From Verrucomicrobiota bacterium (GTDB taxonomy: Bacteria; Verrucomicrobiota; Verrucomicrobiia; Limisphaerales; VHCN01): a stretch of 44,589 nucleotides of DNA. Each line of letters opens with the position of its first letter. Within the stretch, counting starts at the first letter, position 1. The stretch lies in assembly GCA_016871675.1 (NCBI GenBank), contig VHCN01000023.1, positions 1-44,589 on the forward strand, in the 5' to 3' direction. This document shows, one piece after another, positions 27,501 through 36,348 of the stretch. The translations under genes were made by a program, and so were the position numbers. The notes beneath the pieces were generated by a model, which worked only from the letters and a program-made list of their open reading frames with translations, was not told the origin of the DNA and made no database searches.

Positions 27501-29085
27501 TCAGCGACGACGGCTCGAAGCGGAACACGCCGCCCGAACGCAGGCGCACGACGCCGTGGGGCGTCTCGACCTCGCTGCGCGTGTAGATGGACTGGCTCAT
27601 CCACAGCCGGCCGTCCGGCCCCCAGCGCAGCGTGTGAAGGTTGTGGTGCGTGTCCTCGGTGCCGAAGCTGGAGAGAACGACCCGGCGCACGTCGGCCTTG
27701 CCGTCGCCGTTGGTGTCCTTCAAGTGCAGCAGCTCGGTGCTCTGCGCGACATACACGCCGCCATCGCCGGGCGCGAGGCCGGTGGGGATGAGCAAGCCGT
27801 CGGCGAAGACTGTGGCCTTGTCGGCCTTGCCCGCGCCCTTGGTGTCTTCGAGGACGACGATTTTGTCGTGCGCGGCCTGGCCGGGTTCGATTTGCGGATA
27901 GACCTCGCTGCTGGCGACCCAGAGGCGGCCCTGCGGATCGAAGTTGATTTGGATGGGCTTGGCGAGGTGCGGGTTCTCGGCCCAGAGCGTGACTTCGAGA
28001 CCTTCCGCCACGGTGAACTCGGGCGTGGGCTGCGGCGTGTGCTTGGCGGCGGCGGCCTTGCCGAGCAGCGCGGCGGGCTGGAGTTCGGGGCCGGGCTTGA
28101 AGCTCGCGTCGTTCAAGTGCTTGCACAGCTCGCGAATCTTCTTCTCCTCGGCGGCGATGAGCGGGTCGAACTGCGGCATCTCGACGGCGTTTTTGCCCTG
28201 CTCGCGTTTCCGGAAGCCGAAGATGTAAGCCATGTTCGCCGGGCGGGAGCGGTGGAAGAAGAACTCGTTTTTGCGGAGGATTAACTGCCGCAAATGCTGC
28301 ATGTGCGCAGAAAATCCAGGATTCAGTGTGTGACGCGTTCCGAAGAGAGCCAGTTCCAAAGACCGAGCTGTCTGGTGATAGCCGAGTTCCCCCAGATGAA
28401 TTCCGTTCTCTGTCTGAAAGATTTCACTTCGGCTGACATTTCCAGTCGACTCTCGCGTTGCCTCATATAAAGAGAAGTGCATCGGCCCCCGGTCAAAAAG
28501 CGACACGAAGAATGCACTGCGTTCCTTCGCAATCAAACGGCAGGCATCAACATAAAGTTTCAGTTGTTCATTGTGCTTCGTCGGGTCTAGCGACATCCAC
28601 GGCACTTGCTCGTGCTTGATGGGTGACAGCAACACAAACCGGCACCCCGGCGAAATCTTCTCAATCGCATCGAGCAGCCGGTTGTAGTCCGCCTTGAACT
28701 TCTCCAACCCCGCTTCGCCCGCGAACGACGCGGCCATGCCGTAGCCGATGAACGCGACTGTCGGTTTGGTCTCCTCGATTTGTTTTTGAATGAGCTTCCA
28801 CGCTTCGCCCGGCGGCTCGTTGCCGGCCTGCCCGAGCGAGAGTCCTAGGCGCGACTCGCCGTCCGGGAGGTCCGCGCTCCAGCCGAGGTTGCGGAAGGTC
28901 ACGCGCCGGTCGGGGAAGCGCGTGGTGAGCATCAGCTCGATCCAGCCGTGATGCTGCTCGCGCTCCATCAGCGTGTCGCCGAGGAACACGACGCGGTCGC
29001 CGTCCTTCAGCTCGAAGGGCGCGGCGGCGGTAGCGGGGATCGCGAGTGCGACCACGGCGGAAAGGAGGAGAAGAAGTCGCTTCAT
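24592..29085 (-). CDS. PVC-type heme-binding protein: SGNH hydrolase, propeller, HEAT and CxxCH domains
   Basis: 1497 residues from ATG 29085, with signal peptide MKRLLLLLSAVVALAIPATA. Domains in order: an SGNH/GDSL-like hydrolase (about 25-270; VVFLGDTLMER, FIGYGMAASF, ENGIHLGELGYH); a PVC membrane-bound dehydrogenase-type beta-propeller (about 355-695; EGLEVTLWAENPHLAKPIQ, DTNGDGKADVRRV, GPDGALYIADWSNP); alpha-helical HEAT-like repeats (about 700-1190); a cytochrome c domain with CVLCHSIGGAGGKVGPDM near 1213 and Met ligand candidates beyond; and a C-terminal beta-rich module (to 1497; DVWLDGKPVKPSPSGE). Secreted or surface redox protein of unknown substrate; the multi-domain plan is standard for Verrucomicrobia and Planctomycetes. 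In the SGNH site the usual GDS is GDT, so hydrolase activity is uncertain. Confidence 0.92.
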   Translation of the reverse strand: MKRLLLLLSAVVALAIPATAAAPFELKDGDRVVFLGDTLMEREQHHGWIELMLTTRFPDRRVTFRNLGWSADLPDGESRLGLSLGQAGNEPPGEAWKLIQKQIEETKPTVAFIGYGMAASFAGEAGLEKFKADYNRLLDAIEKISPGCRFVLLSPIKHEQVPWMSLDPTKHNEQLKLYVDACRLIAKERSAFFVSLFDRGPMHFSLYEATRESTGNVSRSEIFQTENGIHLGELGYHQTARSLELALFGTRHTLNPGFSAHMQHLRQLILRKNEFFFHRSRPANMAYIFGFRKREQGKNAVEMPQFDPLIAAEEKKIRELCKHLNDASFKPGPELQPAALLGKAAAAKHTPQPTPEFTVAEGLEVTLWAENPHLAKPIQINFDPQGRLWVASSEVYPQIEPGQAAHDKIVVLEDTKGAGKADKATVFADGLLIPTGLAPGDGGVYVAQSTELLHLKDTNGDGKADVRRVVLSSFGTEDTHHNLHTLRWGPDGRLWMSQSIYTRSEVETPHGVVRLRSGGVFRFEPSSLKLEVVFKGWVNSWGHQFDEFGQSFMTDGAGGGGINWGLPGGMYVTYARARRILPSVSPGGYPKFASLEIIRSQHFPADWQGRLVTCDFRANRVTSFSITEQGAAYITKQETDICRTSNNTFRPIDVKLGPDGALYIADWSNPIIQHGEVDFRDPRRDHEHGRIWRVAMKGKPVLKKPELVKAGTSALLNELISPNHFNASQATRLLVEKGADAVAPELKTWTAKLKTEKEQLAALWIHQSLNIPAPELVTKLLAAQDGRIRAAAVRALSFATAAPTKPVLVADANGTASTYLADASASFAESDTVARLTKLVADPHSRVRVEAVRALAKFPSAKSAELVLSAVDTIGTDPFLDYAVWLSINELAQPFLAALESGAWGPNSPAKQAQLEYAMKALDPALASSSVAKILAAKPLTKDGSGPWIELIGAAGGPAEINRLWEQVVKRDFTDAALNRALAALTSAARLRNVKPAGDASRGLALLSYANLATRVAFVNLQGAWKNPGAAFAEMVKLAGTENTPAEVRTALFGAFRELGAIGPVLGALQPLAAKTSPAPVRRAAAVTLASLQPAKFADLALDELAETKTEAEALDLWRSVLATKGAAKSFGEKVGSRTALPPHVASSGLRAAREGAQPDATLVASLTKLANITALSPDKLTPAKLKELADLAVKSGDPARGERVYRRAELGCVLCHSIGGAGGKVGPDMTSIGASAPVDYLVESVLLPNAKIKEGFHSTVITTKDDQEFSGLLVRETGQEVVVRNAQNVEVSVAKNNIARRGNSQFSLMPAGLLDTMPEAEQLDLIAFLSKLGKPGNFDAGKGGVARVWRVLPVTHRMSQDGIEPFTKGDFTGKWDQFHSGFAGGLAWGTTTTLVNGALSKPEFEELAKAPLHVTVNHLVAGTTFTASKPGPVTLVLEGGDKPDVWLDGKPVKPSPSGEIKTTVTAGAHTIVLRFDAQKPPASTRVRSADVTFSLN

Positions 29086-29285
29086 AGGTGCGCAGGAGAT
29101 TACAGGTCGCGCCGGTGAATTCACTCAGAAAAGCGGCAGGTGAATCGCGCGGGTGCTTTGGAGTGCGCCGGCAAGTCCGTCGCGTCGCCGCTTTCGCCGA
29201 TGCGTCCCCAAGCGCGGTCGCCGCTGCGCTCTGCCGGCGCACACCATGGAAGTCACCGCGCCGTGCTTCAGCGCCCCGGTGCGCT

Positions 29286-31028
29286 TCAACGGTTGCTGAA
29301 CAGTTCCCACTCGCCGGATGCGAGAACCAGCCTCGGTGTCGAATCCGGAAGCAGCCGGCGGACTTTCTCGACATCCCCCTTGAATCCCACGACGAGCACG
29401 CGGCGGTCGCCGCCGAGGAACGTCGAGAGCGAGGGCTCATCCGGGATGAGCAGGGGCTTCATGCGGTCGGCGTTGCCGGGAAACGCAAAGGGCACGCGGT
29501 GCATGGGGAAGCCGTGGATGAACGGACGGTTCGTGGCGTTGATGGCGGGGAAAGCGTGGAAGGGCAGGCCCTGCGGAATGCGCGTCATGCAGAGGATGGC
29601 ATCGCCCGGCCTGACTTCGGCGCGGAGCGCGGCGCCCAGCGGCGCGAGGGTCTGGTTGCTGCGAAGGCGGGTTTCGATTTCTGGAGTCCAAAACAGCACG
29701 GTGAGGAGCGCGACTGCGCTCATGGCCGCGGGTTGCAGTGGGAAACCCCGCACGTTCCAATGGCGAGAAGCAAAGAACGCGACCGCAACCACCATGAAGC
29801 AGCCCAAACCCATCCCGGTCCGCATCCACGGTTGATCATCCAACTTGAACGCGAACTTGAACACGAGCGGCAGGGTGATCAACGGCAGCCATGCACAACA
29901 CGCCGTCGCGGTGCGCAGCCTCGAGGCGAGTGCTTCCTGTCCCCATTCCTCGAACCCCTCCCTCCACCTCATCGCCACCAGCACCGCGAGCGCGGGGAAC
30001 ATCGGCACGATGTAAGCCGGCAGCTTCGCGCGCGTGAGGGAGAACAGCACGAACGTGAATGCGGCCCAGGCGGTCAGAAGCACCCACGCGTCCCTGTGCG
30101 CCTTGCCGAGCAGGCGCCAGTGCGCGCGGCGCCACAGCCAGCCGAGCAGCGGCGTCCACGGCAGGAAGCCCGCCGCCAGCACGCCGATGAAGAAGTAGAA
30201 CGGCTTGCCGCGGTTGTCGATGCCGCCAAGCGAATGGCCGATGGCCTGCCCTTTCACCATGAAATCGAACGAGCCGGGCACGGCCTTGAACACGGCGAAA
30301 TACCACGGCAGCGCGAGCAGGGAAAAGATGAGCGTGCCGCCCACCGCGCCGATGACGAGGATGTTCAAGCGGACCTTGTCCGCCCGCCGGAACACCAGCA
30401 GCGCAACAACCGCGGCGAATGGGATCGCCACGGCGACGGGACCTTTCGTGAGAAAGCCCCCCGCGAGCGCGGCCCACGCGGCGACTTGCCAGAGGAATGA
30501 CTTGCGACCCGCGCGGCCGCGGGCGTCCTCATCCTCGTCGCTCAGCGCGTCGAGTTCGCGCCAGCTTCGCCAGAAGAAATAGAGCGACCACGTGATGAAC
30601 TGCGTGAGGAAAATGTCGGTGGTGAGCATCCGCGCCATCGCCCAAAAGAGCATGGAACTTGCGAGCACGAGCGCGGCCGTCCGGCCCGCGCCCGCGCCGG
30701 CGATGCTGCGCGCGAGAAGAAACGCCGCCCACACGCCGCTCAAGCCGGCGAGCGCGAGCGGCAGCCGCACGGCCCAGGCGTTCAAGCCGAACAGCTTCAG
30801 CGACGCCGCGACAAGCCAGTAGGTCACCGGCGGTTTGTCGAGGTGCGGCACATACCAGAGATGCGGCACGAGCCAGTCGCCGCGCTCGATCATCTCACGC
30901 GCGATTTCGGCGTAGCGTCCCTCGTCGGGCTCGTTCAACCCGCGCGTGCCGAGCAGGAGGAAGAAGGCGGCAAGGGAGAAGAGGACGACAGGCCAGCGCG
31001 AAGAAGTTGGCGGCTCGGAGGCGGTCAC
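29286..31028 (-). CDS. ArnT-like membrane glycosyltransferase (GT83/PMT family)
   Basis: 580 residues from GTG 31028. The first periplasmic loop carries the acidic signature LNEPDEGRYAEIAREMIERGDW followed by VPHLDKPPVTYWL, diagnostic of ArnT-type glycosyltransferases that use polyprenyl-phosphate sugars. About a dozen membrane helices follow, and a soluble C-terminal domain (MTRIPQGLPFHAFPAIN). The enzyme would transfer a lipid-linked sugar to lipid A, a glycan or a protein at the periplasmic face. No arn or polyprenyl-sugar synthesis genes are adjacent, so the sugar is unknown. A 200-base gap separates it from the heme protein gene downstream. Confidence 0.9.
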   Translation of the reverse strand: MTASEPPTSSRWPVVLFSLAAFFLLLGTRGLNEPDEGRYAEIAREMIERGDWLVPHLWYVPHLDKPPVTYWLVAASLKLFGLNAWAVRLPLALAGLSGVWAAFLLARSIAGAGAGRTAALVLASSMLFWAMARMLTTDIFLTQFITWSLYFFWRSWRELDALSDEDEDARGRAGRKSFLWQVAAWAALAGGFLTKGPVAVAIPFAAVVALLVFRRADKVRLNILVIGAVGGTLIFSLLALPWYFAVFKAVPGSFDFMVKGQAIGHSLGGIDNRGKPFYFFIGVLAAGFLPWTPLLGWLWRRAHWRLLGKAHRDAWVLLTAWAAFTFVLFSLTRAKLPAYIVPMFPALAVLVAMRWREGFEEWGQEALASRLRTATACCAWLPLITLPLVFKFAFKLDDQPWMRTGMGLGCFMVVAVAFFASRHWNVRGFPLQPAAMSAVALLTVLFWTPEIETRLRSNQTLAPLGAALRAEVRPGDAILCMTRIPQGLPFHAFPAINATNRPFIHGFPMHRVPFAFPGNADRMKPLLIPDEPSLSTFLGGDRRVLVVGFKGDVEKVRRLLPDSTPRLVLASGEWELFSNR

Positions 31029-31034
31029 CGGACG

Positions 31035-31135
31035 TGTTCAGTAATCAGTGTTCAGTGTTCAGCCCGCGAGGCCTCGTGCCGCGCGATGAACGCCCGAAAC
31101 TGAACACTGAATACCGGACACTGAACACTGAATAC
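31035..31135. repeat. intergenic inverted repeat built from CAGTGTTCAG units
   Basis: The left arm (31035-31062) holds repeated TTCAGT/CAGTGTTCAG units. The right arm (31100-31135) holds the complementary CTGAACACTGAA units, twice. At least 12 bases (31051-31062 with 31100-31111) pair perfectly across a 37-base spacer. Base composition (AT-richer) differs from its surroundings. It lies between divergent genes. Confidence 0.7.
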
Positions 31136-31234
31136 TTCAGAGCTTCGCGTCGCGCACTCCATCCGGCCCGTCGAATTCATTGACCGCGCCGCCTCGAACC
31201 CGTAGAACACGCGCGTCCTCCAACACTCCGACGC

Positions 31235-32467
31235 ATGTCCTTCACGCTCTTCCTGCGCCTTTGGTTCATGGTGTTCCTGCACTACTTCGTGTGGGGCTCG
31301 TGGTATGTCACGCTGAGCACCTACCTGAACAACGAACTCAAGTTCCCCGGCGGGCAGATCGGGCTGGCCTACGGGACGACCGCGATCGGCGCGATGGTGT
31401 CGCCGTTTTTCGCGGGGATCATCGCCGACCGGTTCTTCGCCACGCAACGGTTGCTCGGCTGCCTGCACCTCGCGGGGGCGGCACTGCTCTATTACGTCTC
31501 CACCACGCGGTCATTTGGCGCGTTCTATCCGGCGCTCATCGCCTACACGATCACTTACATGGCGGGGCACGGGCTCACGAACGCGCTGACGCTGCATCAT
31601 TCGAAGAACCCCTCGAAGGAATTCCCGCTGGTCATGTTCATGGGGAGCGTGGGCTGGATCGCGGCGGGGTTTGCGTTGAGCGCGTTCAAGCTGGAGGACA
31701 ACGCGGGCATGTTCCGACTGGCGTCGGGAGCGGCGCTGGTGATGGGCCTCTACTCGTTCACGCTGCCGCACACGCCGCCGAAGGGCGCCAGCGCGCCGGT
31801 GAGTGTGCGGACGATGCTCGGCCTGGACGCGCTCAAGCTCATGCGCGACCGCTCCTTCTGCACGTTCATCCTGTGCTCGTTCCTGATCTGCATCCCGCTG
31901 AGTTTCTACTTCAACTGGATGCACGCATTCATGGGCGAGCTCAAGATCACCAACGCCGCGATGAAGCTCACGGGCGCGCAAGTGTCGGACGTGGTGTTCC
32001 TGCTGCTGCTGCCATTTCTGCTGCGGCACCTCGGCGTCAAAGGCATCCTCATCCTCGGCATGGTCGCGTGGACGGTGCGATTCGGCCTGTTGACGCAATT
32101 CGACGCCGCGCGCGACGCGACGTGGATGCTCTACATCGCGATCGCCGTGCACGGGATGTGCTACGACTACATCTTCGTGATGGGCCGCATGTATGTGGAC
32201 CAGCGGGCGACGGAGGATATCCGCGCGGCGACGCAGGGGTTCCACGCGTTCGTCACGCTTGGCGCGGGGATGTTCGTCGGCTCATGGCTCGCCGGCGTCA
32301 CGGCGGGTGCGTTGACGTATCCCGCTGTTCCCGACGGGCACGCGCACTTGTGGCAGCACATCTGGTTTGTGCCCGCGGCAATGTCGGGCGCGCTGATCGT
32401 CGTCTTCGCGGTGCTGTTCAAGGACTCGCCACCGGCTTCGAACGAGACGAAGCCCGCGTCGCCATAG
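31235..32467 (+). CDS. nucleoside-type MFS transporter (NupG-like)
   Basis: 410 residues from ATG 31235. Twelve predicted helices, starting LRLWFMVFLHYFVWGSWYVT and TLSTYLNNELKFPGGQIGLA, a pattern of the nucleoside:H+ symporter MFS branch; AGIIADRFFATQRLL carries the loop 2-3 motif and IFVMGRMYVDQRATEDIRAA is a typical late-loop feature. Inner-membrane uptake of a nucleoside or related compound is the likely role, with the substrate not provable from sequence. It ends 63 bases before hrpB on the same strand. Confidence 0.88.
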   Translation: MSFTLFLRLWFMVFLHYFVWGSWYVTLSTYLNNELKFPGGQIGLAYGTTAIGAMVSPFFAGIIADRFFATQRLLGCLHLAGAALLYYVSTTRSFGAFYPALIAYTITYMAGHGLTNALTLHHSKNPSKEFPLVMFMGSVGWIAAGFALSAFKLEDNAGMFRLASGAALVMGLYSFTLPHTPPKGASAPVSVRTMLGLDALKLMRDRSFCTFILCSFLICIPLSFYFNWMHAFMGELKITNAAMKLTGAQVSDVVFLLLLPFLLRHLGVKGILILGMVAWTVRFGLLTQFDAARDATWMLYIAIAVHGMCYDYIFVMGRMYVDQRATEDIRAATQGFHAFVTLGAGMFVGSWLAGVTAGALTYPAVPDGHAHLWQHIWFVPAAMSGALIVVFAVLFKDSPPASNETKPASP

Positions 32468-32530
32468 CGGACTTGAGTTCGCGATTTTGCCTTCGCGTCA
32501 GCATCTCCACCGCGATACAACGCCCGGCCG

Positions 32531-35068
32531 ATGGCCGACCGCCTTCCCATCTACGACATCGAGTCCGACATTCTCTCGGCGCTCAAGGCGACCAAGCGCC
32601 TCGTGTTGCAGGCTCCCACCGGCTCGGGAAAGTCCACGCAAGTCCCGCAGATGCTCCTCAAGCACGGCCTGCTCGGCGACGGCCAGGTTGTGATCCTGCA
32701 ACCGCGCCGGCTCGCGGCCCGCCTGCTCGCGCATCGCGTCGCATTCGAGATGGGTGTGCAAGCCGGCCGGGAAGTGGGCTATCAGGTCCGGTTCGAGAAC
32801 TTCACCAGTGACGTCACGCGGATCAAGTTCGAGACGGAAGGCATTCTTCTGCGCCGGCTTCTCAACGACCCGAAGCTGCAGGGCGTGCAGGCGCTGATCT
32901 TCGACGAGTTTCACGAGCGGCACCTCTACGGGGACATCACGCTCGCCCGCGCTCTCGAACTTCAGGAAACGCTGCGCCCCGACCTGCTCATCCTCGTGAT
33001 GTCGGCGACGCTCGACGCCGGGGCGCTCGAGGACTTTATGTGGCCGTGCACGATGCTTGCATCGCAGGGCCGCGTTTTCCCCGTGCACGTCGAGTATCTG
33101 CCGCACAGGCTCGGTGAGAACGCCCCGCCGCCGTGGGAACTTGCCGCGGACGCTTTCATCGCGCACGTGCGCTCCGGCGGGAGCGGCGACGTGCTTGTGT
33201 TCATGCCCGGCGGCTACGAAATCAGCCAGACCCTCGAAGCTCTCCGCAACTCGGCCGAATCACGCGGTTACATCCTGCTCCCGCTTCACGGCGAACTGCC
33301 TCCACGCGACCAGGACGCTGCCGTCGCGCGCTACGACCAGCCGAAAGTCGTCGTGGCCACCAACGTCGCCGAGACGTCCGTGACGATTGACGGCGTGAAA
33401 CTTGTCATCGACAGCGGGCTCGCCCGCCTCGCGCGCTATGACGCCAACCGCGGCATCAACACGCTGCTCATCGAGAAGATTTCCCAATCAAGCTCCGACC
33501 AGCGCGCCGGCCGCGCGGGACGCACCTCGCCGGGCAAATGCGTCCGCCTGTGGTCGCGTCCGGAGCACGACGAACGCGCCCCGCACGAGCTCCCCGAGAT
33601 CAAGCGGCTCGATCTCGCGGAGATCGTCCTCACGCTCAAAGCGGCGGGCGTCGGGGACCTGCGGAAGTTTCGCTGGCTCGAGAAGCCCGATGAAATCGCA
33701 CTCGCCCACGCGGAGGAACTGCTCACCGACCTCGGTGCGCTCGGCCATGACGGACACATCTCCGAACTCGGCCGCCGCATGCTCGCGTTCCCGGTTCACC
33801 CGCGCTACTCGCGCATGTTGCTCGCCGCGCAGGACCATGGATGTGTCCACCAAGCCTGTCTGGTCGCGGCACTCACCCAGGGGCGCGACCTGCTCCAGCG
33901 CAACGTGGGCAAGGACGTGCGCGACTATCGGGAAGACCTGCTCGGCGAGAAGGCGTCCTCGGATTTCTGGATCCTGATGCGCGCGTGGACCTACGCGGTG
34001 AAGCACAACTTCCGGCCCGAACCGTGCCGCCGGCTCGGCATCCACATGGTGACGGCCCGGCAGGTCGGCCCGCTGCTCGATCAGTTTCTGCGCATCGCGA
34101 AGGACGAGGGACTCGATACCGCCCCGCGCGACGTGCCGGACGACGCGCTGCAGAAGTGCATTCTCATCGGCTTCAGCGATCGTGTGGCGCGCCGTGTGGA
34201 CCAGGGCACCCTGCGCTGCGAGCTGGTTCACGGACGGCGGGGCGTGCTCGCCCGTGAGAGTTGCGTGACCCACACGGCGCTTTTCGTGGCCGCCGAAGTC
34301 CGCGAAATCGAGGGACGGGATGACGAGGTGCGGACGCTGCTCTCGCTCGCGACGGCGGTCGAGGAGCCATGGCTTCGCGAGGTGTTCCCCGGCGACTTCG
34401 AGGCCACGCAGCACGTGGCATACGATTCGCGGGAGCGCCGTGTGCAGGCCGCCGAGATTGTCAAATTCCGAGGCCTCGCGTTGTCCGCCAGACGGCTCGG
34501 CACCCCGCCTCCGGAGGCGGCGGCCCGGCTTCTTGCCGCCGAGGTCGTCGCCGGGCGCGTGCAGCTCGAACGGTGGGATCACTCGGTCGAACAGTGGCTC
34601 CAGCGACTGCAGCTTCTTTGCACTCACTGTCCCGAACTCAACCTGCCGCCAATCAGTGACGAGAACCGGCAGGCGATCATCGAGCAGATTTGCCTTGGTG
34701 CGACCAGCGCGCGCGACCTGCGCGACAAGGAGGTGAAGCCCGCGGTTGTCTCGTGGCTCTCCGACGCGCAACGCCAGTCGCTCGACAAGCACGCGCCCGA
34801 ACGCCTCACGCTTGCAAACGGCCGCACGCCGAAGGTGACCTACGCACCGGGCGTCGCGCCCTACGTCTCGATGCGAATCCAGGATCTCTACGATGTGAAT
34901 CAGACGCCGCGCATCGCCCTGGGGCGCGTGGCCGTCCTTGTGCACATCCTTTCGCCCGGCAACAAGCCCGTGCAGGTCACCCAGGACCTCGCGAGTTTCT
35001 GGAGTTCCCACTACCCGCGGTTGAAGTCGGAACTTCAACGCAAGTATCCCAAGCACGAATGGCGTTGA
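32531..35068 (+). CDS. hrpB: ATP-dependent RNA helicase HrpB
   Basis: 845 residues from ATG 32531. DExH-box helicase: Walker A APTGSGKSTQVPQ (GSGKST at 31-36), motif II LIFDEFHERH near residue 122 (DEFH in place of DEAH, usual for HrpB), motif III VMSATLD, motif V TNVAETSVTIDGV, motif VI QRAGRAGRTSPGKC. Then helicase-associated and HrpB C-terminal regions ending with SSHYPRLKSELQRKYPKHEWR (PF08482-like). Length matches the family (about 820). Cytoplasmic; its RNA target is not well known. Confidence 0.95.
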   Translation: MADRLPIYDIESDILSALKATKRLVLQAPTGSGKSTQVPQMLLKHGLLGDGQVVILQPRRLAARLLAHRVAFEMGVQAGREVGYQVRFENFTSDVTRIKFETEGILLRRLLNDPKLQGVQALIFDEFHERHLYGDITLARALELQETLRPDLLILVMSATLDAGALEDFMWPCTMLASQGRVFPVHVEYLPHRLGENAPPPWELAADAFIAHVRSGGSGDVLVFMPGGYEISQTLEALRNSAESRGYILLPLHGELPPRDQDAAVARYDQPKVVVATNVAETSVTIDGVKLVIDSGLARLARYDANRGINTLLIEKISQSSSDQRAGRAGRTSPGKCVRLWSRPEHDERAPHELPEIKRLDLAEIVLTLKAAGVGDLRKFRWLEKPDEIALAHAEELLTDLGALGHDGHISELGRRMLAFPVHPRYSRMLLAAQDHGCVHQACLVAALTQGRDLLQRNVGKDVRDYREDLLGEKASSDFWILMRAWTYAVKHNFRPEPCRRLGIHMVTARQVGPLLDQFLRIAKDEGLDTAPRDVPDDALQKCILIGFSDRVARRVDQGTLRCELVHGRRGVLARESCVTHTALFVAAEVREIEGRDDEVRTLLSLATAVEEPWLREVFPGDFEATQHVAYDSRERRVQAAEIVKFRGLALSARRLGTPPPEAAARLLAAEVVAGRVQLERWDHSVEQWLQRLQLLCTHCPELNLPPISDENRQAIIEQICLGATSARDLRDKEVKPAVVSWLSDAQRQSLDKHAPERLTLANGRTPKVTYAPGVAPYVSMRIQDLYDVNQTPRIALGRVAVLVHILSPGNKPVQVTQDLASFWSSHYPRLKSELQRKYPKHEWR

Positions 35069-35118
35069 GACAGAGCGGAGGACACGACACACTTCACGTC
35101 GCCTCGCCGGCATCCATC

Positions 35119-36348
35119 ATGCAAACTCCTTCCGCCATCCTGCCCGCCGAGGCGGCGGCGCAACGACGGGCCGCGGCTTCGGCCGTCCCGTGGCATTGCG
35201 TGATCGTGGTGCTCGGCGCGGCGTGCATCCCGATCGGTGTGTTGTGGGACATTTCGTGGCACTCGACGGTCGGGCGCGACACGTTCTGGACGGCTGCGCA
35301 TATCATGATTCAACTTGGCGGGATCGTGCCCGGCCTCGCGTGCGGCTGGCTGGCGTTCAAGACGACCTTCTTCGGCACCGCGGAGGAGCGCGCGTCGTCG
35401 GTGCGCATTTTCGGGGCGCACGCGCCGCTCGGGGCGTGGGCCACCATCTGGGGCGCGCTGGCGATGGTCACGAGCGCGCCGTTCGACGACTGGTGGCACA
35501 ACGCCTACGGGCTCGATGTGCAGATCATCAGCCCGCCGCACTCGCTGCTCGCGGTCGGGATGTTCGGCGTGGCGCTCGGTTGCCTGCTGCTCGTGCTGGC
35601 GTGGCAGAACCGGAGCGAGGGCGCACAGCGAGCGCGGCTCGCTCTGCTGTTTACGCTCATGACCGGCGTGATGATCTCGATGAACGCCGTGTTCATCACG
35701 GAGGAGAGCTTTCCGAATCAACATCGGGGACTCGTCTTCTACATCGCCGCGACGTTGCAATTCCTGCCGCTCGTCGTGCTGGTGTCGCGCGCATCGTCGC
35801 TCCGCTGGCCCGCAACGGTCGCGGCGCTTACCTACATGGGAATCCTCTGCGGGATGATCTGGGTGCTGCCGCTTTTCGCGGCGACGCCGAAGCTCGCGCC
35901 GGTGTATCGCCAGGTCACGCACATGGTGCCGCCTGCGTTTCCGATTCTGCTGGTGATTCCCGCGCTCGCGATCGATCTCGTGATGCGGTTCTGGCCTGCG
36001 TCGCTTCGGCGCGACCTAGGTTCGTCGTTGCTGCGTCCGTTCGCCACGGACTGGTGGAAGGAGTGGGTGCTCGCGGCGGCTCTCGGAGCCGTTTTTCTTG
36101 GGGTGCTGCTGGCTGTGCAATGGCCCTTCGCGGCGTTCTTGATGAGCGATGCCGCGGACAACTGGTTCTTCGCGCGCGACGGCAAATGGCCCTACTTCGT
36201 GCCGCAAGGGAGTTGGACCAACGAGTTCTGGAAGCGGGGCACCGTGCCGGTCACACCCGCGCGACTGCTGCTGGCATTCGGCGTGGCGGTGCTCGCCGCG
36301 CGCTGGGGGCTCTGGCTCGGTCACTGGATGGTTCGCGTGCGACGATGA
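35119..36348 (+). CDS. polytopic membrane protein, unknown family, paired with the next gene
   Basis: 409 residues from ATG 35119. Long hydrophobic helices alternate with short loops: WHCVIVVLGAACIPIGVLWD, MIQLGGIVPGLACGWLAF, LGAWATIWGALAM, SLLAVGMFGVALGCLLLVL and others, about nine to ten segments. His and Trp residues recur at helix ends (WDISWHSTVGRD, DDWWHNAYGLDV, SPPHSLLAVG), which could bind a metal or heme. Residues 5-18 (SAILPAEAAAQRRA) are encoded by the 41-bp repeat also found at 16558. Its stop overlaps the next gene by four bases (ATGA), so the two products probably act together. I cannot assign a function. Confidence 0.7.
   Translation: MQTPSAILPAEAAAQRRAAASAVPWHCVIVVLGAACIPIGVLWDISWHSTVGRDTFWTAAHIMIQLGGIVPGLACGWLAFKTTFFGTAEERASSVRIFGAHAPLGAWATIWGALAMVTSAPFDDWWHNAYGLDVQIISPPHSLLAVGMFGVALGCLLLVLAWQNRSEGAQRARLALLFTLMTGVMISMNAVFITEESFPNQHRGLVFYIAATLQFLPLVVLVSRASSLRWPATVAALTYMGILCGMIWVLPLFAATPKLAPVYRQVTHMVPPAFPILLVIPALAIDLVMRFWPASLRRDLGSSLLRPFATDWWKEWVLAAALGAVFLGVLLAVQWPFAAFLMSDAADNWFFARDGKWPYFVPQGSWTNEFWKRGTVPVTPARLLLAFGVAVLAARWGLWLGHWMVRVRR
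35132..35172. repeat. 41-bp dispersed repeat, copy 2, in the 5' end of the membrane-protein gene
   Basis: Identical over 41 bases to 16558-16598 but read in a different frame, encoding the N-terminal Ala-rich stretch after MQTP. Contains the palindrome CCGCCGAGGCGG. Confidence 0.85.

Noticed and set aside
35190-36344. Upstream extension of the HLHP-protein frame inside the membrane-protein gene
   Set aside because: The extension is Arg/Ala-rich shadow coding; the ATG at 36345 overlapping the previous stop is a better start.
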